Source of the DNA: Lutjanus erythropterus
Taxonomy: Eukaryota; Chordata; Actinopteri; Lutjaniformes; Lutjanidae
Direction of reading: 5' to 3'
Length of the DNA stretch: 64,000 nt
Assembly: GCA_020091685.1 (NCBI GenBank)
Contig: CM034600.1
Location: forward strand, 36,512,077-36,576,076
In this document: piece after piece, positions 12,000 to 21,818 of the stretch
How positions within the stretch are numbered: position 1 is the first letter of the stretch
How the letters are laid out: each line of letters starts with the position of its first letter
Program-made: the position numbers and the translations under genes
Notes under the pieces: generated by a model
Databases searched by the model: none
The model's input: only the letters and a program-made list of their open reading frames with translations
What the model was told of the DNA's origin: nothing

Positions 12000-13980
12000 G
12001 CCTATAGACGACTAGCAAACATGTTGAGCTCAGCATTAGCTACATGTAACTTTTTATTCAAGTTTCAGATTTATCCAAATAAATAACGGGTCATTTTAAA
12101 TTCGTTTGACCTTGATTTTTTGAAAAGGTGACAGCCCTAGTAAGGGAGGTTATCTTGGTCATATTAGCTGAATATTTTGGTTTGTTTGCCCCACTTGTTT
12201 TCATAGAGCCCTGCTTTGCCACGACTGTAAAATAATTTCAGCTTTCTCGGCTTTGCATGGAGGAATGACAGTGACTTCTTGGTCTTCTCCTGCACTTTCA
12301 TTAGCTTTTACCTGTGGGATGTCTCTGTTTTTCTGACTCATTCTGTAATGAGTGCTTGTGATTAATATTGGGTGATGGTTGCACTCTTCCTCCTGCTACA
12401 TGGGGAGCGGCACTTTTTCCCTACATTGCTTTTCACTGGCTGGTTACTGATTATGAAATGAGGAGGACAAAGATTGCCGGGAAGCTGTCTTATCACGGTG
12501 AAATGCCAATACCAACCTTTGTGCTGTTATGTGTTCGTTGGCTTTATTGTATGTTATTTCTAGTGAAAAAAAAATCTAAATATTACAGTATAAAATATGT
12601 GGTTTCTGATTAAAAAGTACAAACTTAGGAAGAGAGCAAGTACTCATCTTGAGTGGTGACGTCTTCAGTCTGATCTTGAGTGCAGTGCACAGACAGCGTC
12701 CGGTGTTTCACGATGTTGACGACAGTCGGTGGACTGGTCCACTCATATTCATACAGGTGTACAGTGTGTTCATCATGATCTGACACGTCTCACTATCACT
12801 CTGCCGATGCTCCTCCTCAGTTCCTATATTTTTGCCATTATTGATTAAAATAATGTTCATGTATGAATTTGTTCAAATGGGATTATTATTTGTGGCTGCT
12901 CGGACTCTTTGACAGCTCCTTCCAAGAGTCTTTTTCTGTTCCCTTCATGAAAGCATCTGCATGCATTTCTCCACTCATTTATTCAGGCTTTCCCCATAAT
13001 CTGCATTTTGAAGAATAACATCCACATTTTATGTCACCGTGAAATCTTACATTGCCCGCATAACCTGGAGGTAAATATTATTTTCAAATGTAAATCTGAC
13101 ACAGAGATACAACAGTTTGAATTTAACAAATACATAAAGACAATAAACAAGAGAAAAAAATTTCTGATCTTAATCAGTATTTGTTTCTGCTTTGGAGTGT
13201 CTGAGTAACCGACTTTTAAACAAGCAGTGAAGTTTTCATCCCGTCTCTGTGTCTCCTAAAGGAGTAAAATGAATTAAGCTGTTAATCGGCCTTGACAGCA
13301 GTTTGGAAAAACAGCTTCGTTTTCACACTTTTACTCACATTTATGAAATTATTCAATCAGAGTTTGGAGCGACTGTCATACAGTCCAGGACCCTGAAACC
13401 AACTCATCACGTAAAGGTTTGTATAAACCTCCAGTTCAAGGAAAAAAAACGCTTCTTCTCAATCACGCCCCTGTATTTTTGGATCATAAAACATCACACA
13501 CAAACACATAAATGACCATCCAGACAGCTAACACAAGCAAAATTAAGAAAAACAAACTTATTTTCCCATTGAGCGGCATCTTTTGAATTGTGCAGCGGGT
13601 TTTTGAACGAGTTTCATGGCGTCGTGAAACTCCTCTTGGAGCCCACTCGGCATGCCAAAAGACTCGAATAGAATCAGGCATAATTAGCAAGAAAAGAGAA
13701 TGTAAGAAGGTTTGTTCATGCAGTGTCAGCAGGGCGCAACACTGAAAACTGGAAGAAAAAAATCAGAGCACTCAAAAATAAACTTTTTGTTTATGTTTAA
13801 TGAAGCTTTGGCATGTTGTTTCCACTGTCATCAGCACACCAAAAAGACTGGCTCTGTACCAGCTTTTGCAAATTATAAAGCAGTTGACACCTAATTTTGC
13901 ATTTTTTTAGTAGACTGCCACATAAGCATTTAATTAAGATCATTTTAAAAGTTATGATACTTTTTATTCCTTAATCATTT
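12000..13980. other. Intergenic sequence, nothing recognised
   Basis: AT-rich with short chance frames only. The word GACAGCCCTAG near 12129-12139 could be a decayed transposon end. Confidence 0.4.
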
Positions 13981-13999
13981 TTGCTTGCAGCACGCTATA

Positions 14000-14800
14000 A
14001 GCATGGCAGTGGTGATGTTGGTCGGTCAGTCTGTTCATCACTTTGGTCTCGACTGTAAAACCTCAATAACTACCACCTGGATTGAAATGAAATTTTGTGC
14101 AGATGTTTATGGTCCCCAGAGGATTAATCCTACTGACTTTGGTGATCCTCTGACCAGAGGTGCATAGAGGTGTTATTACTTCTATCTGTTCAACCAACAA
14201 AATTATTTATCTCTGTATCTGTATGGAAGACCAAAAATGGGTGTGGTTCATACTGGAGCTCATGGTAAATCAGCCAAATGTTGTGTTTTCTAAACTAATA
14301 TTCACTAGCAATGCAGTTGTTGTTTCTTCATAGCATCAAGATGATTTGATATCTTTCTCTTTCTTTTTTATTCTTATTTTTAACACTAAGTTTTATGAAC
14401 TGTCTGAACCACACTGCCACCAAGACCCCTTTAATTTGGAGGCATTCAACAAAAGGAAACTGCAAGTAAAGACTCTTGGAAATAGACACTATTTACAGTG
14501 TAAGATATTGAGAACTAAGGTAGATGAAAACATTCTTCCCCCTGAATAATAACAAGCATCTTCAGGCAGAAGGAATATTCGTTTCCATTATTTGTGTTTT
14601 CCTGAATAACATATTCGGATTTGGGTGCATCTCCACCCCTGACTTTTCCTCTAGCGCCACCATGAGCTGGAAATCTGTAGTTTTTAGGGAAATATTTCAA
14701 CACGTTGCAGGTATTGCCATGAAACTTGGTTTAGACATTCATGTCCCCCTCAGAATGAATTGCAATCACTTTGGTGCCACAATCAAGTAAAAACTTTTGC
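14000..14800 (+). repeat. Dispersed fish repeat, two related internal copies
   Basis: About 14003-14170 and 14640-14795 are related. Both read roughly 'xxCATGAAA(C/T)TT(G)G / GTxCAGA(T/C)(A/G)TT(C/T)ATG / GTCCCC(A/C)xxx(A)GAATxAAT / CTTTGGTGxxxC'. A third partial copy of the opening words appears near 14940-14965, and a weak relative near 16445-16500. I recognise this phrase set from many teleost genomes but cannot name the family. Confidence 0.5.
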
Positions 14801-14969
14801 ACCCAACCGGCCTGATGAGACTAATTTTCTTTTTTATTTTGTGCACAAGCATGACTTTATAATGAAGAACCTCAGTGATTCAGAATTCTTGAAAAACCTT
14901 AAAATTTTTTTTGCAATCTTTGCATAAACCAGTGTTTCTAATGGCAATGTTGGTCTGTCAGTCAGTCAA

Positions 14970-15560
14970 TCTTTTAATGCTTTCGATTTTCTTTTTTTCT
15001 TTGTATTGATACTCTGGTACCAGGTGCACTTTCCACTCTCTTTTCTGTAGTTCTGTCTCCTCTCAGTCAGCCACATCGCTGTCTTCTTTCATCACTCAAT
15101 TACTAATTTACACACGTCTGATTGGATACTATCATTGTTGTTACTGTTACAGTTACTGACAAAAAATATGCAATTAAATTACAGTTACTAATCAAAATGT
15201 TATTGATCACAAAAGAGTTACATCAAAATATTCTTTTTGGGTTGTCTGGAAGAGGTCAGCACTCTACTTTTCTTAGAACTTCAAACAAATACACGTGTCG
15301 TAGATTTCTGGTCACAGTATCGAGTCAGAAGAAGTTAATCCACACCTACCAGCCATAAGTAACAACAGACAATTTTCAGCAGCCGAGTGCAAGTAAAGCC
15401 CAGGAATTAACAAAGATAACTGTCAAATCATTTTAGCATAAACAAACTAAAAGGTGCAGAAAATAGTCTGATCTTTTTTTTTTCTGCAACTGAGAGTTCA
15501 TGAAGGCTTTCAGACCGGCTCCAGCTGTCTCATTTTTAAGGTCAAAGGTCAAACAAATGA
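14970..15560. other. Intergenic sequence, nothing recognised
   Basis: No exon, RNA gene or clear repeat was seen. Confidence 0.4.
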
Positions 15561-15627
15561 TGCGAGTTTGGTTGCATGCGTTTCTCTTTGTCTGTTGTTT
15601 CTTTTGTGTGTTTGTGCATTATGCAAC

Positions 15628-15982
15628 TGTGTGTGTGTGTGCTTGTCCGTGTGCGTGTGTGTGTGTCAGTGGGTGATAGAGGTGGGGGATTCCCGCAGCG
15701 ACCCGTGTTAACGGTGTGTATGTGTGTGTGTCTCCCATCCATCATCACACACACTTCCCTCCTTCGGCGCATTCGAAAATAGAACGGTGTGTGAACATGA
15801 CCTCTCCCACACATAAACACACACACACACACACACACTAGTAAACACACCCATTACGATGCCATTGTGTCTTGGTTTCTTGTCCAGAATGTGGGTGCGT
15901 GTTTGTTTGTGTTTGTGTGTGATTGCGCGACTGCATGTGTGCGTGTGTGTGTGTGTGCGCGCGCGCGTCTGTGTGTGTGTGT
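15628..15982. repeat. Cluster of CA/GT tracts with GCGCGC core
   Basis: GT-rich tract 15628-15667, AC tract 15817-15838 and GT tract 15936-15982. The last contains a run of GTGTGT, GCGCGCGCGCG (15957-15967) and GTGTGT again. Such alternating purine-pyrimidine sequence is a known Z-DNA former. Overlapping Cys/Val/His/Thr-rich frames here are microsatellite translations. Confidence 0.85.
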
Positions 15983-16124
15983 ATTATCAGGAGCGCTGAG
16001 GAAAAACGTCCCCCTTGCCATGTCCTCCCTCCGTCTTTCTCTCTCTGTCTCTCTTTTCTTTCTCGCCACAAAGTCTGGAGTCTCTGCCAAATTTCCTTTG
16101 TGGCAAAGGTGTGGTGCCACGACA

Positions 16125-16125
<1 letters not shown>

Positions 16126-16176
<51 letters not shown>
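16126..16176. repeat. Compound microsatellite (CT)n(CA)n
   Basis: About 17 CT units (16126-16160) pass directly into about 8 CA units (16161-16176). Arg-Glu and Ser-Leu frames across it are artefacts. Confidence 0.9.
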
Positions 16177-16553
16177 AGCACAAATTCCTCCTTGTTTAGT
16201 TATAAAAAAAACATCCACACTGTGGACGGAGTATTACCTAAGTGATAATGATCTTAGCCTGATATAAGGACGTAGCAGATGAGGTGGAGGTGAAGGATGC
16301 TGGGTGATGTGGTGTTTCATCTACTGAGTCCTTGACTTACTCTGCCAGTGAGTACATTATCATATTGTATGGAAAGAGAAAATAATGAACTGATTAAAAA
16401 AGGAAGACTGCTACTTTTGCATGGCTTTCTGGATGCCGACGTTACAGATATTTGACGGGAAATATCTCGACAACTATGGGAAGGAAGGATGAAATGTGGT
16501 GGCCTGACTTTTTATCAGACACAGGTTTAAATTTCTACTTGAGCTATACTAGT

Positions 16554-17062
16554 CAGTCCCTCCAGGATGCTGTGATCACAACAATTCGCACAAATTTATC
16601 CAGTCCCTGTGAATTCTGTACATCCTTACAATTTCATTCAAACGCCGCAACGTTTCCGCAAATTTGATGCTTCGCTTCCCACTAGTTCCACAGATCGTAG
16701 CAGTCCCTCCACGCAAACATCATACATGTACGTCTTAATGAACCAACTCAGTGTTTTGTTTTATTATTCACAATGTTTTTGCATTTATATATTTTTGGAT
16801 TTTATCACAGGTCCTGAACAGAACACATTCATCAGTGTTACTGACATTTAGAAACGCTCTGCACAATTTAAAACTTGTGCTGTTTTGACTAAGTTTGAGC
16901 TCCAAACAGATTTTGATTCTCTGTGGAACAACCCCCACATGCACTTCTTCCACAAGTAAAGCATATTTTGTTAGAATCTTTATAATCCTGGCCCTGTTTT
17001 GGTATGGTTACTTAGAACAGTCAGAATAGTTTGGTTTTGTTCTCCCTGGAACAAGTTTTAGT
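16554..17062 (+). mobile_element. TIR element, 5' part (same family as 19553-20091)
   Basis: Starts CAGTCCCTCCAGGAT. Later segments (CCTGTGAATTCTGTA, ATCACAGGTCCTGAACAG, GGTATGGTTACTTAGAACA, TTTTGTTCTCCCTGGAAC) line up in order with the copy at 19553-20091. Similarity stops at about 17062, so the 3' half is missing. No transposase frame is present, so this is a non-autonomous DNA element. The superfamily is uncertain. Confidence 0.6.
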
Positions 17063-17296
17063 GCTGAGGATGAATTCAGGAGGCTCAGAGCCAGGGGAAA
17101 GATGCTGGTGGTACAACAGTGGATACTTCTGTATCTCTTGCCACACAGCAGCAGGGTGAACAGGCTGTGGCTGGAGTGGAGTTTCAGTATTTTCCCTCAT
17201 GCACAAGTGTACTGCCCCCCCCCCCAATCACGTAAACAGTTCCACCATGCAGGTCCCTATAAAATGGTGTCAAGCATCTCATCTCACAGATTCAGA

Positions 17297-17337
17297 GAAA
17301 ATGATTAAGCATATTTCTCAAAATGTTGAACCATTTC
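17297..17337 (+). repeat. End fragment of the foldback family seen at 29896-30495
   Basis: About 40 bp (with CATATTTCTCAAAATGTTGAA) resemble the right terminus of the foldback element at 29.9-30.5 kb. Confidence 0.45.
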
Positions 17338-17807
17338 TCTAAATGTTGAGAATTAAGTTTAGCCCTCCCTTGCCTGCAACAATCAGATCCGAGTGACTGT
17401 ACATATTTATGGTGTTCAAATTTATTTATGACTGGTTTGATGTCTGATATTTACCATGGGTTCAGTAATACGTGAGATTAGCACACATGACACCAGGCAG
17501 AGATACTAAAGGCTGAACAAATGAATTAATTCAAGCATTCTACAAGTCATGACTTTAAACTCAATTTGAGGACAAAATGAAGGACCCATTTTAAATTTTC
17601 AGAGGCACAATTCTCGCACTTAACTAATTTGATTGTTCTTTCTGTGATGTGTACAATCACTGAATTCACTAACAGATGAGGAGCAGAGAGCTTCAGCTTC
17701 AACTGTGACCTTCAATGTGCATTGTTTCTGTGCTTACAAATATACACACTTAAATGCACTTACTACACTTACACACTATAAACAATAACATGTAGACATA
17801 AAGATGT

Positions 17808-17809
<2 letters not shown>

Positions 17810-17849
<40 letters not shown>

Positions 17850-17959
17850 CAGGGAGTCTGGGACAGTAGTGGTAAGTGGGAGTAGTTCCCGGTCGGTCTA
17901 GCAGGAGGCTCTGAGACGCCGCAGCAGTCTCCCCTGGAGCTGGGCGTGGGGAGGAAAGT

Positions 17960-17991
<32 letters not shown>
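17810..17991. repeat. Opposed microsatellites (CA)n and (GT)n
   Basis: (CA)n at 17810-17850 and (GT)n at 17962-17991 are separated by about 110 bp of GC-richer unique sequence. The two tracts are reverse complements, so they could pair as a hairpin stem. Confidence 0.85.
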
Positions 17992-17993
<2 letters not shown>

Positions 17994-17999
17994 AGGGGG

Positions 18000-19550
18000 T
18001 CATTATGTTGTGGCGGAGGGAGGGGGTCAGGGGGCATGTCCTTGGCTGACAGACAAACACACCACATACAATATTCATCTTAAGAGGGCTAAGATGAGGG
18101 ATGAGTTTGAAAATAATGTCTGACTTTACAGCAACAGTTTGTCCTTTCAAACTCACTTAGTAGACAGTAGCTGCCTTCAGGACTTTTTATCTGAATCTGT
18201 GTTATTTGCTGAGATTGAATATTTTAAATTGCACTAACTTATAAAACGTACAATAACAACAAAATATATTTAATCCAATGAGCTGTCAAATTCCTATTAC
18301 CTTTTCATCATGTCCATTTTTGTTTGTAATGCATCTTCTTTTGGGATTAATTTTCCGACGTCTCAAAAGCTCATGAATGCAACACTGATCTGTGGCTGGC
18401 TGGGATGATTCCATGTACCCCGACCAGCAGAAAGCTCCACAGTAAATGAGGAAAAAATTTTTTTCTGTACATTGAAAAGGTAACTTTGACAGATTATTTC
18501 ACAGTGATTGTTTTTGCTTGAGATGAAACGGCTCAGGTGGAAGTGTCTTTGCCTCAGTTTGCAACATAAAGACATGGCTGAGCACGAACAGATGGACACT
18601 CTGGGACAAATGCATCACCCTGTTAGCATGTGATAGTATGTGATGCAGGAAGAAGTATGTGAGCATGAAAAAACTTCATCAACTTTTTGAGCATTTTTCT
18701 TTTTTGCTTTTTGCTTGTTCTTTCCAACGAACAGTCCAAAAGTCAAAGCTGAGTGTTGCAGGAATGAGTTCTAAAACACAGAAACGAGTTAGCATTTTTG
18801 CACCGCCAGCTCCCTCGTATCAAAGTCAGTGGGTTTGTTGAATGGGTCTGTGGTTCAGACAAGCGTAAGAAAAGTCACCATTTTGTTCAATGAGATGAGA
18901 TTCCAGAAAATACCCCACTCATGATTTCTGAATCATTTGCACGTCTTAAAAAAGGCAGTTGCTTACAAGTGGCTAAACAAGACAACAAAAATTGCGGGGA
19001 ACATTGAATACCATCACGCTGAACACCAGACACTTAGTGGCGGTGACACTTAAGTTATGCAACTGTGGTGAAGTTCATATATTGCAGAACATTAGATTTT
19101 TCTGGTGATGTCATTTATGTTAGAAAAATCATAAAAGTTCTTTTGTGAAGATTTTCGTGAAGATTTCTACAGTAGGGGAGAGTGAGACAAAAAGTTTGCA
19201 GTCTGGAAGGTCACCACTGGATGCAAGCGCATCCAACACAACAGTCATTTAACTGATGCATGAAAAATGTTTTACAAGCTTTTTTTTTTTTTTTGCTTGT
19301 TTTGTCCAACCAGCAGCCCAAAAGTCAAAGGTGTTCTGTTCACAGTAATTTGAAACAAAGAAAAGCAACAAATTCTTCTCCTGTGAATGACTAAAACCAG
19401 ACAATGTTTGGCATGATTACTCGATAAATCATTTACATTTTGAATGAGTTTTCAGAATTGTTGCTTTACAACTTTCTGTCATTTGAAAAATATTCATCAA
19501 TCAACCGTCTGATCACTAAATGCAAAGATTCGCTCAGTCCCAGTGCATTT
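18000..19550. other. Intergenic sequence, nothing recognised
   Basis: AT-rich, with no exon or RNA gene seen. A poly-T run lies near 19280-19294. Confidence 0.4.
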
Positions 19551-19552
19551 TA

Positions 19553-20091
19553 ACAGTCGCTCCATGAAGGTGAGATTGTAACAGTTAACGCAAATTCAAC
19601 TAATCTCTGTGAATTCTGCATTTTTGTTTTTAGTTTTTAAAGTTTTGTCACAGGTGCTAAAAAGGACAGAAGGTTTGTTATGGTTATTGACATCTACACA
19701 TGCTTTGTGCACTTTTCTGTTTTATAATTTTGCCCTCTTTTGACTACATTTGATATTGCTTCCTTGTGGAATACCTCTCAGGTGCACCTTTACAAAAAAA
19801 ATTGTGATCCTGAGCCTTTTTGGTAAGGTTATGTTGAACACTCTGAATACAGCATGGTTTTATTCTCCCTGGGATGAATTGTCTATGATTTTTAGAATTA
19901 TACCCAAAAAAAATCACATCACATCACTTTTTTGATGTAATTTTTCTCCCAAAATTTCAATGCAAAAAAACAAAACAAAACAAAAACAACATTGCAACAT
20001 GCATCACAATTGTTTTAGAAAAACTGCCAGAAAATCTGGCAATTTAGGCCACAACAATCCCAAACAAGCCTGTGAAATCCTTGAGGGACTG
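19553..20091 (+). mobile_element. TIR element, near full length (same family as 16554-17062)
   Basis: The left end CAGTCGCTCCATGAAGG and the right end TCCTTGAGGGACTG are imperfect inverted repeats of each other (the right end reads CAGTCCCTCAAGGA when reversed). The body matches the 16.55-kb copy in order. About 540 bp with no coding frame: a decayed non-autonomous DNA transposon. Confidence 0.65.
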
Positions 20092-20333
20092 ATTGTCAGT
20101 ACAGTTCAGTGTCTTGTATGAGCAGTGGGCTGCAGCTCCGTCAACCGAACCTGGATTTTTACTGCCGGGGTGCAACAGTAAACACCGTCAGCAGCACCAC
20201 CCACCTCCTCTCCAGCCCCTGACTGCTTCTCTCTCTCTGTGTCTCTGTCTCTCACTGAGTTGTTGTTAAGCTCAGCCACTAATCGCTTTGGTTGGGACTG
20301 TGGTCTACTGTGTTACCGCTGTCCTGCCCTCAA

Positions 20334-20402
<69 letters not shown>

Positions 20403-20687
20403 GAAACACATACTACATGTGTGTATATTCATGTTTTGTCTCTCATTTGTGTGCAGACTTAATTATACATGTGTCGTCTCGGTCTCATTTAATGTGTGTG
20501 CTTGTTTCATGCATATGAGTGTGTGTCTGTGCATTTATATATGTATGCATGTGTGTGCCAAGGTTTGCATGCGTGTGTGTCTTGAATGTGTGTATTCATG
20601 TGTGTGTGTGTGTGTGTGAGAAGCTCCATTCTCAGTTGGGCAGAAACAATGGAACCTCTCTGATTACATCTCCCTGTACAGCCGGAC

Positions 20688-20749
<62 letters not shown>

Positions 20750-20888
20750 GCATCAGGGGGGAGGAAAGGGTGGCGGTCATGGAGGAGGAAAGAGGGGGAG
20801 GCAACGCTTGGACCTGCCCCCCCTACCCCTCCTTTGCTCTGTCTCCCACACACACTCGTCCCTTCCTCTCGCGCCCGCCTGGCGTCTC
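20092..20888. other. Proximal upstream region of sox18 with CA/GT tracts
   Basis: (CA) of about 32 units at 20335-20398, GT tract at 20599-20618 and (GT) of about 28 units at 20691-20747. The last ends about 140 bp before the nearer CCAAT box. Unique sequence lies between, including a SOX-like AACAATGG. The reading frames here (up to 166 aa) are microsatellite translations running into promoter and leader. Confidence 0.75.
20645..20652 (+). promoter_or_regulatory. Candidate SOX-binding site (AACAATGG) upstream of sox18
   Basis: AACAATGG fits the SOX consensus (A/T)(A/T)CAA(A/T)G and lies about 320 bp upstream of the predicted start, between two CA/GT tracts. An 8-bp match is expected often by chance, so any role in autoregulation or SoxF cross-regulation is only a hypothesis. 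Confidence 0.25.
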
Positions 20889-20945
20889 ATTGGTTAAATC
20901 CCCAGCTATATATTTATGTGATTGGTCAGGGCGGGGTATATATAC
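20889..20945 (+). promoter_or_regulatory. sox18: sox18 core promoter: two reversed CCAAT boxes, GC box, TATA box
   Basis: ATTGG (reversed CCAAT) occurs at 20889-20893 and 20921-20925. GGGCGGGG is at 20929-20936, and it is followed at once by TATATATAC at 20937-20945. This order and spacing is a textbook TATA promoter and predicts transcription starting near 20965-20975, about 440-450 bases before the ATG. The location upstream of a complete sox18 reading frame supports the call. The exact start site is inferred. Confidence 0.75.
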
Positions 20946-21015
20946 TCAGCGTGGGTCGGTTAAGTCTGGCCACAAGTTTCAAAACTTTCAAACAGGGCAG
21001 ACAGACAGAGAGACA

Positions 21016-21231
21016 GTGAGTCGGACGGCCTGAGTGACGGAGGAGAATCAAGCTCTGGACAAACCGCTGCACCACACACTCCAAACAAGAACTGTTGTCT
21101 TTTGAGAAAAAAAAAAAGTCCGAGTGAAGAAAAGAAAGAGGCAGAGTCATTGTGGATCATTTTCAGGGGGAATATCCTGCACCACAACTTGTTTGTTTTC
21201 TCTTTCTTTCTCGTCTTCCCCCTCCTCTCAG
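21016..21231 (+). other. Candidate intron in sox18 5' leader (216 bp)
   Basis: AGACA|GTGAGT at 21016 is a good donor. The acceptor CTCTCAG ending at 21231 follows an almost pure pyrimidine run of about 40 bases. The ATG of the upstream ORF would remain in the spliced leader. This is inferred from splice signals alone; an unspliced leader is equally possible. Confidence 0.35.
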
Positions 21232-21237
21232 ATCTCG

Positions 21238-21390
21238 ATGCTTTGCTTTGGGATTTGTGCTCCGAATCCATCAAATTCCTCTCTTGATCTCTCTGTTTGT
21301 CATCTGAAACATTTCGAGTTACAAATTTTTTCCAGAACTTTGCAACCCAACAAACAGAGACAGACGTTTGCAGGATTTCACTTGGACTAA
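21238..21390 (+). other. Upstream ORF in sox18 leader (50 codons)
   Basis: ATG at 21238 opens a 50-codon frame ending at TAA 21388-21390, which is 22 bases before the sox18 ATG. It is the only ATG between the predicted transcription start and the main start. Its context is weak (T at -3, C at +4), so leaky scanning should reach the main ATG. The peptide has no recognised domain. A modest effect on translation is possible but unproven. Confidence 0.45.
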
Positions 21391-21412
21391 AAAGCTGAAT
21401 CCAAGTTCTGGA

Positions 21413-21818
21413 ATGAATTTAACCGAGCCCAGCCTGTCTAGAGAGACTCTCCTGCATGCCGGCCGGGTGTCTCTCGGGGGCCCCTGGGCGTCCAGGACAC
21501 CGAGCCCCGCTTCTGATTCTGAGATGGGTTTCGAGCAGAACCTCTCCGGGGACTGCAGTTCTCCCGACGGCCTTGGGAGCGGGAACATGAGGAGAACAGA
21601 AGCAAGGATTTCTCTCACGCCCAGCTCAGGGGGACAGAGCCCGGACATGAACCAGGCGGGAGGTGTGTCGGCGGGCACGGCCGACGGGAAGGCCATGGGG
21701 GGCGAGCAGAGGATCCGGAGGCCCATGAATGCCTTCATGGTCTGGGCTAAAGATGAGAGGAAACGACTGGCCCTGCAGAACCCCGACCTGCACAATGCTG
21801 TGCTCAGCAAGATGCTCG
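21413..21818 (+). CDS. sox18: sox18 coding exon 1 (N-terminus and first half of HMG box)
   Basis: Encodes residues 1-135 plus the first base of Gly136. The N-terminal 98 residues are Ser/Gly/Pro-rich and probably disordered. The HMG box begins with [10 protein letters not shown]. The exon ends ATGCTCG before GTAAGA, and reading on into the intron meets a stop at 21860-21862 after about 14 extra residues. Intron retention would therefore give a protein with only half an HMG box. The exon is clearly more GC- and CpG-rich than its surroundings. Confidence 0.96.

Larger units (their letters stand above)
20967..21412 (+). other. sox18: sox18 5' untranslated leader (start approximate)
   Basis: This interval runs from the TATA-predicted start to the base before the ATG. 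It contains exactly one upstream ATG, at 21238. It also contains a strong pyrimidine tract with CTCTCAG near 21190-21231, which could be a splice acceptor. Both are described separately. Confidence 0.6.

Noticed and set aside
15542-16267. Several long Cys/His/Arg-Glu-rich frames
   Set aside because: Translations of CA, GT and CT microsatellites in all frames.
20519-21019. 166-aa plus-strand frame before sox18
   Set aside because: Mostly the translation of a GT microsatellite (Cys-Val repeats) running through the promoter.
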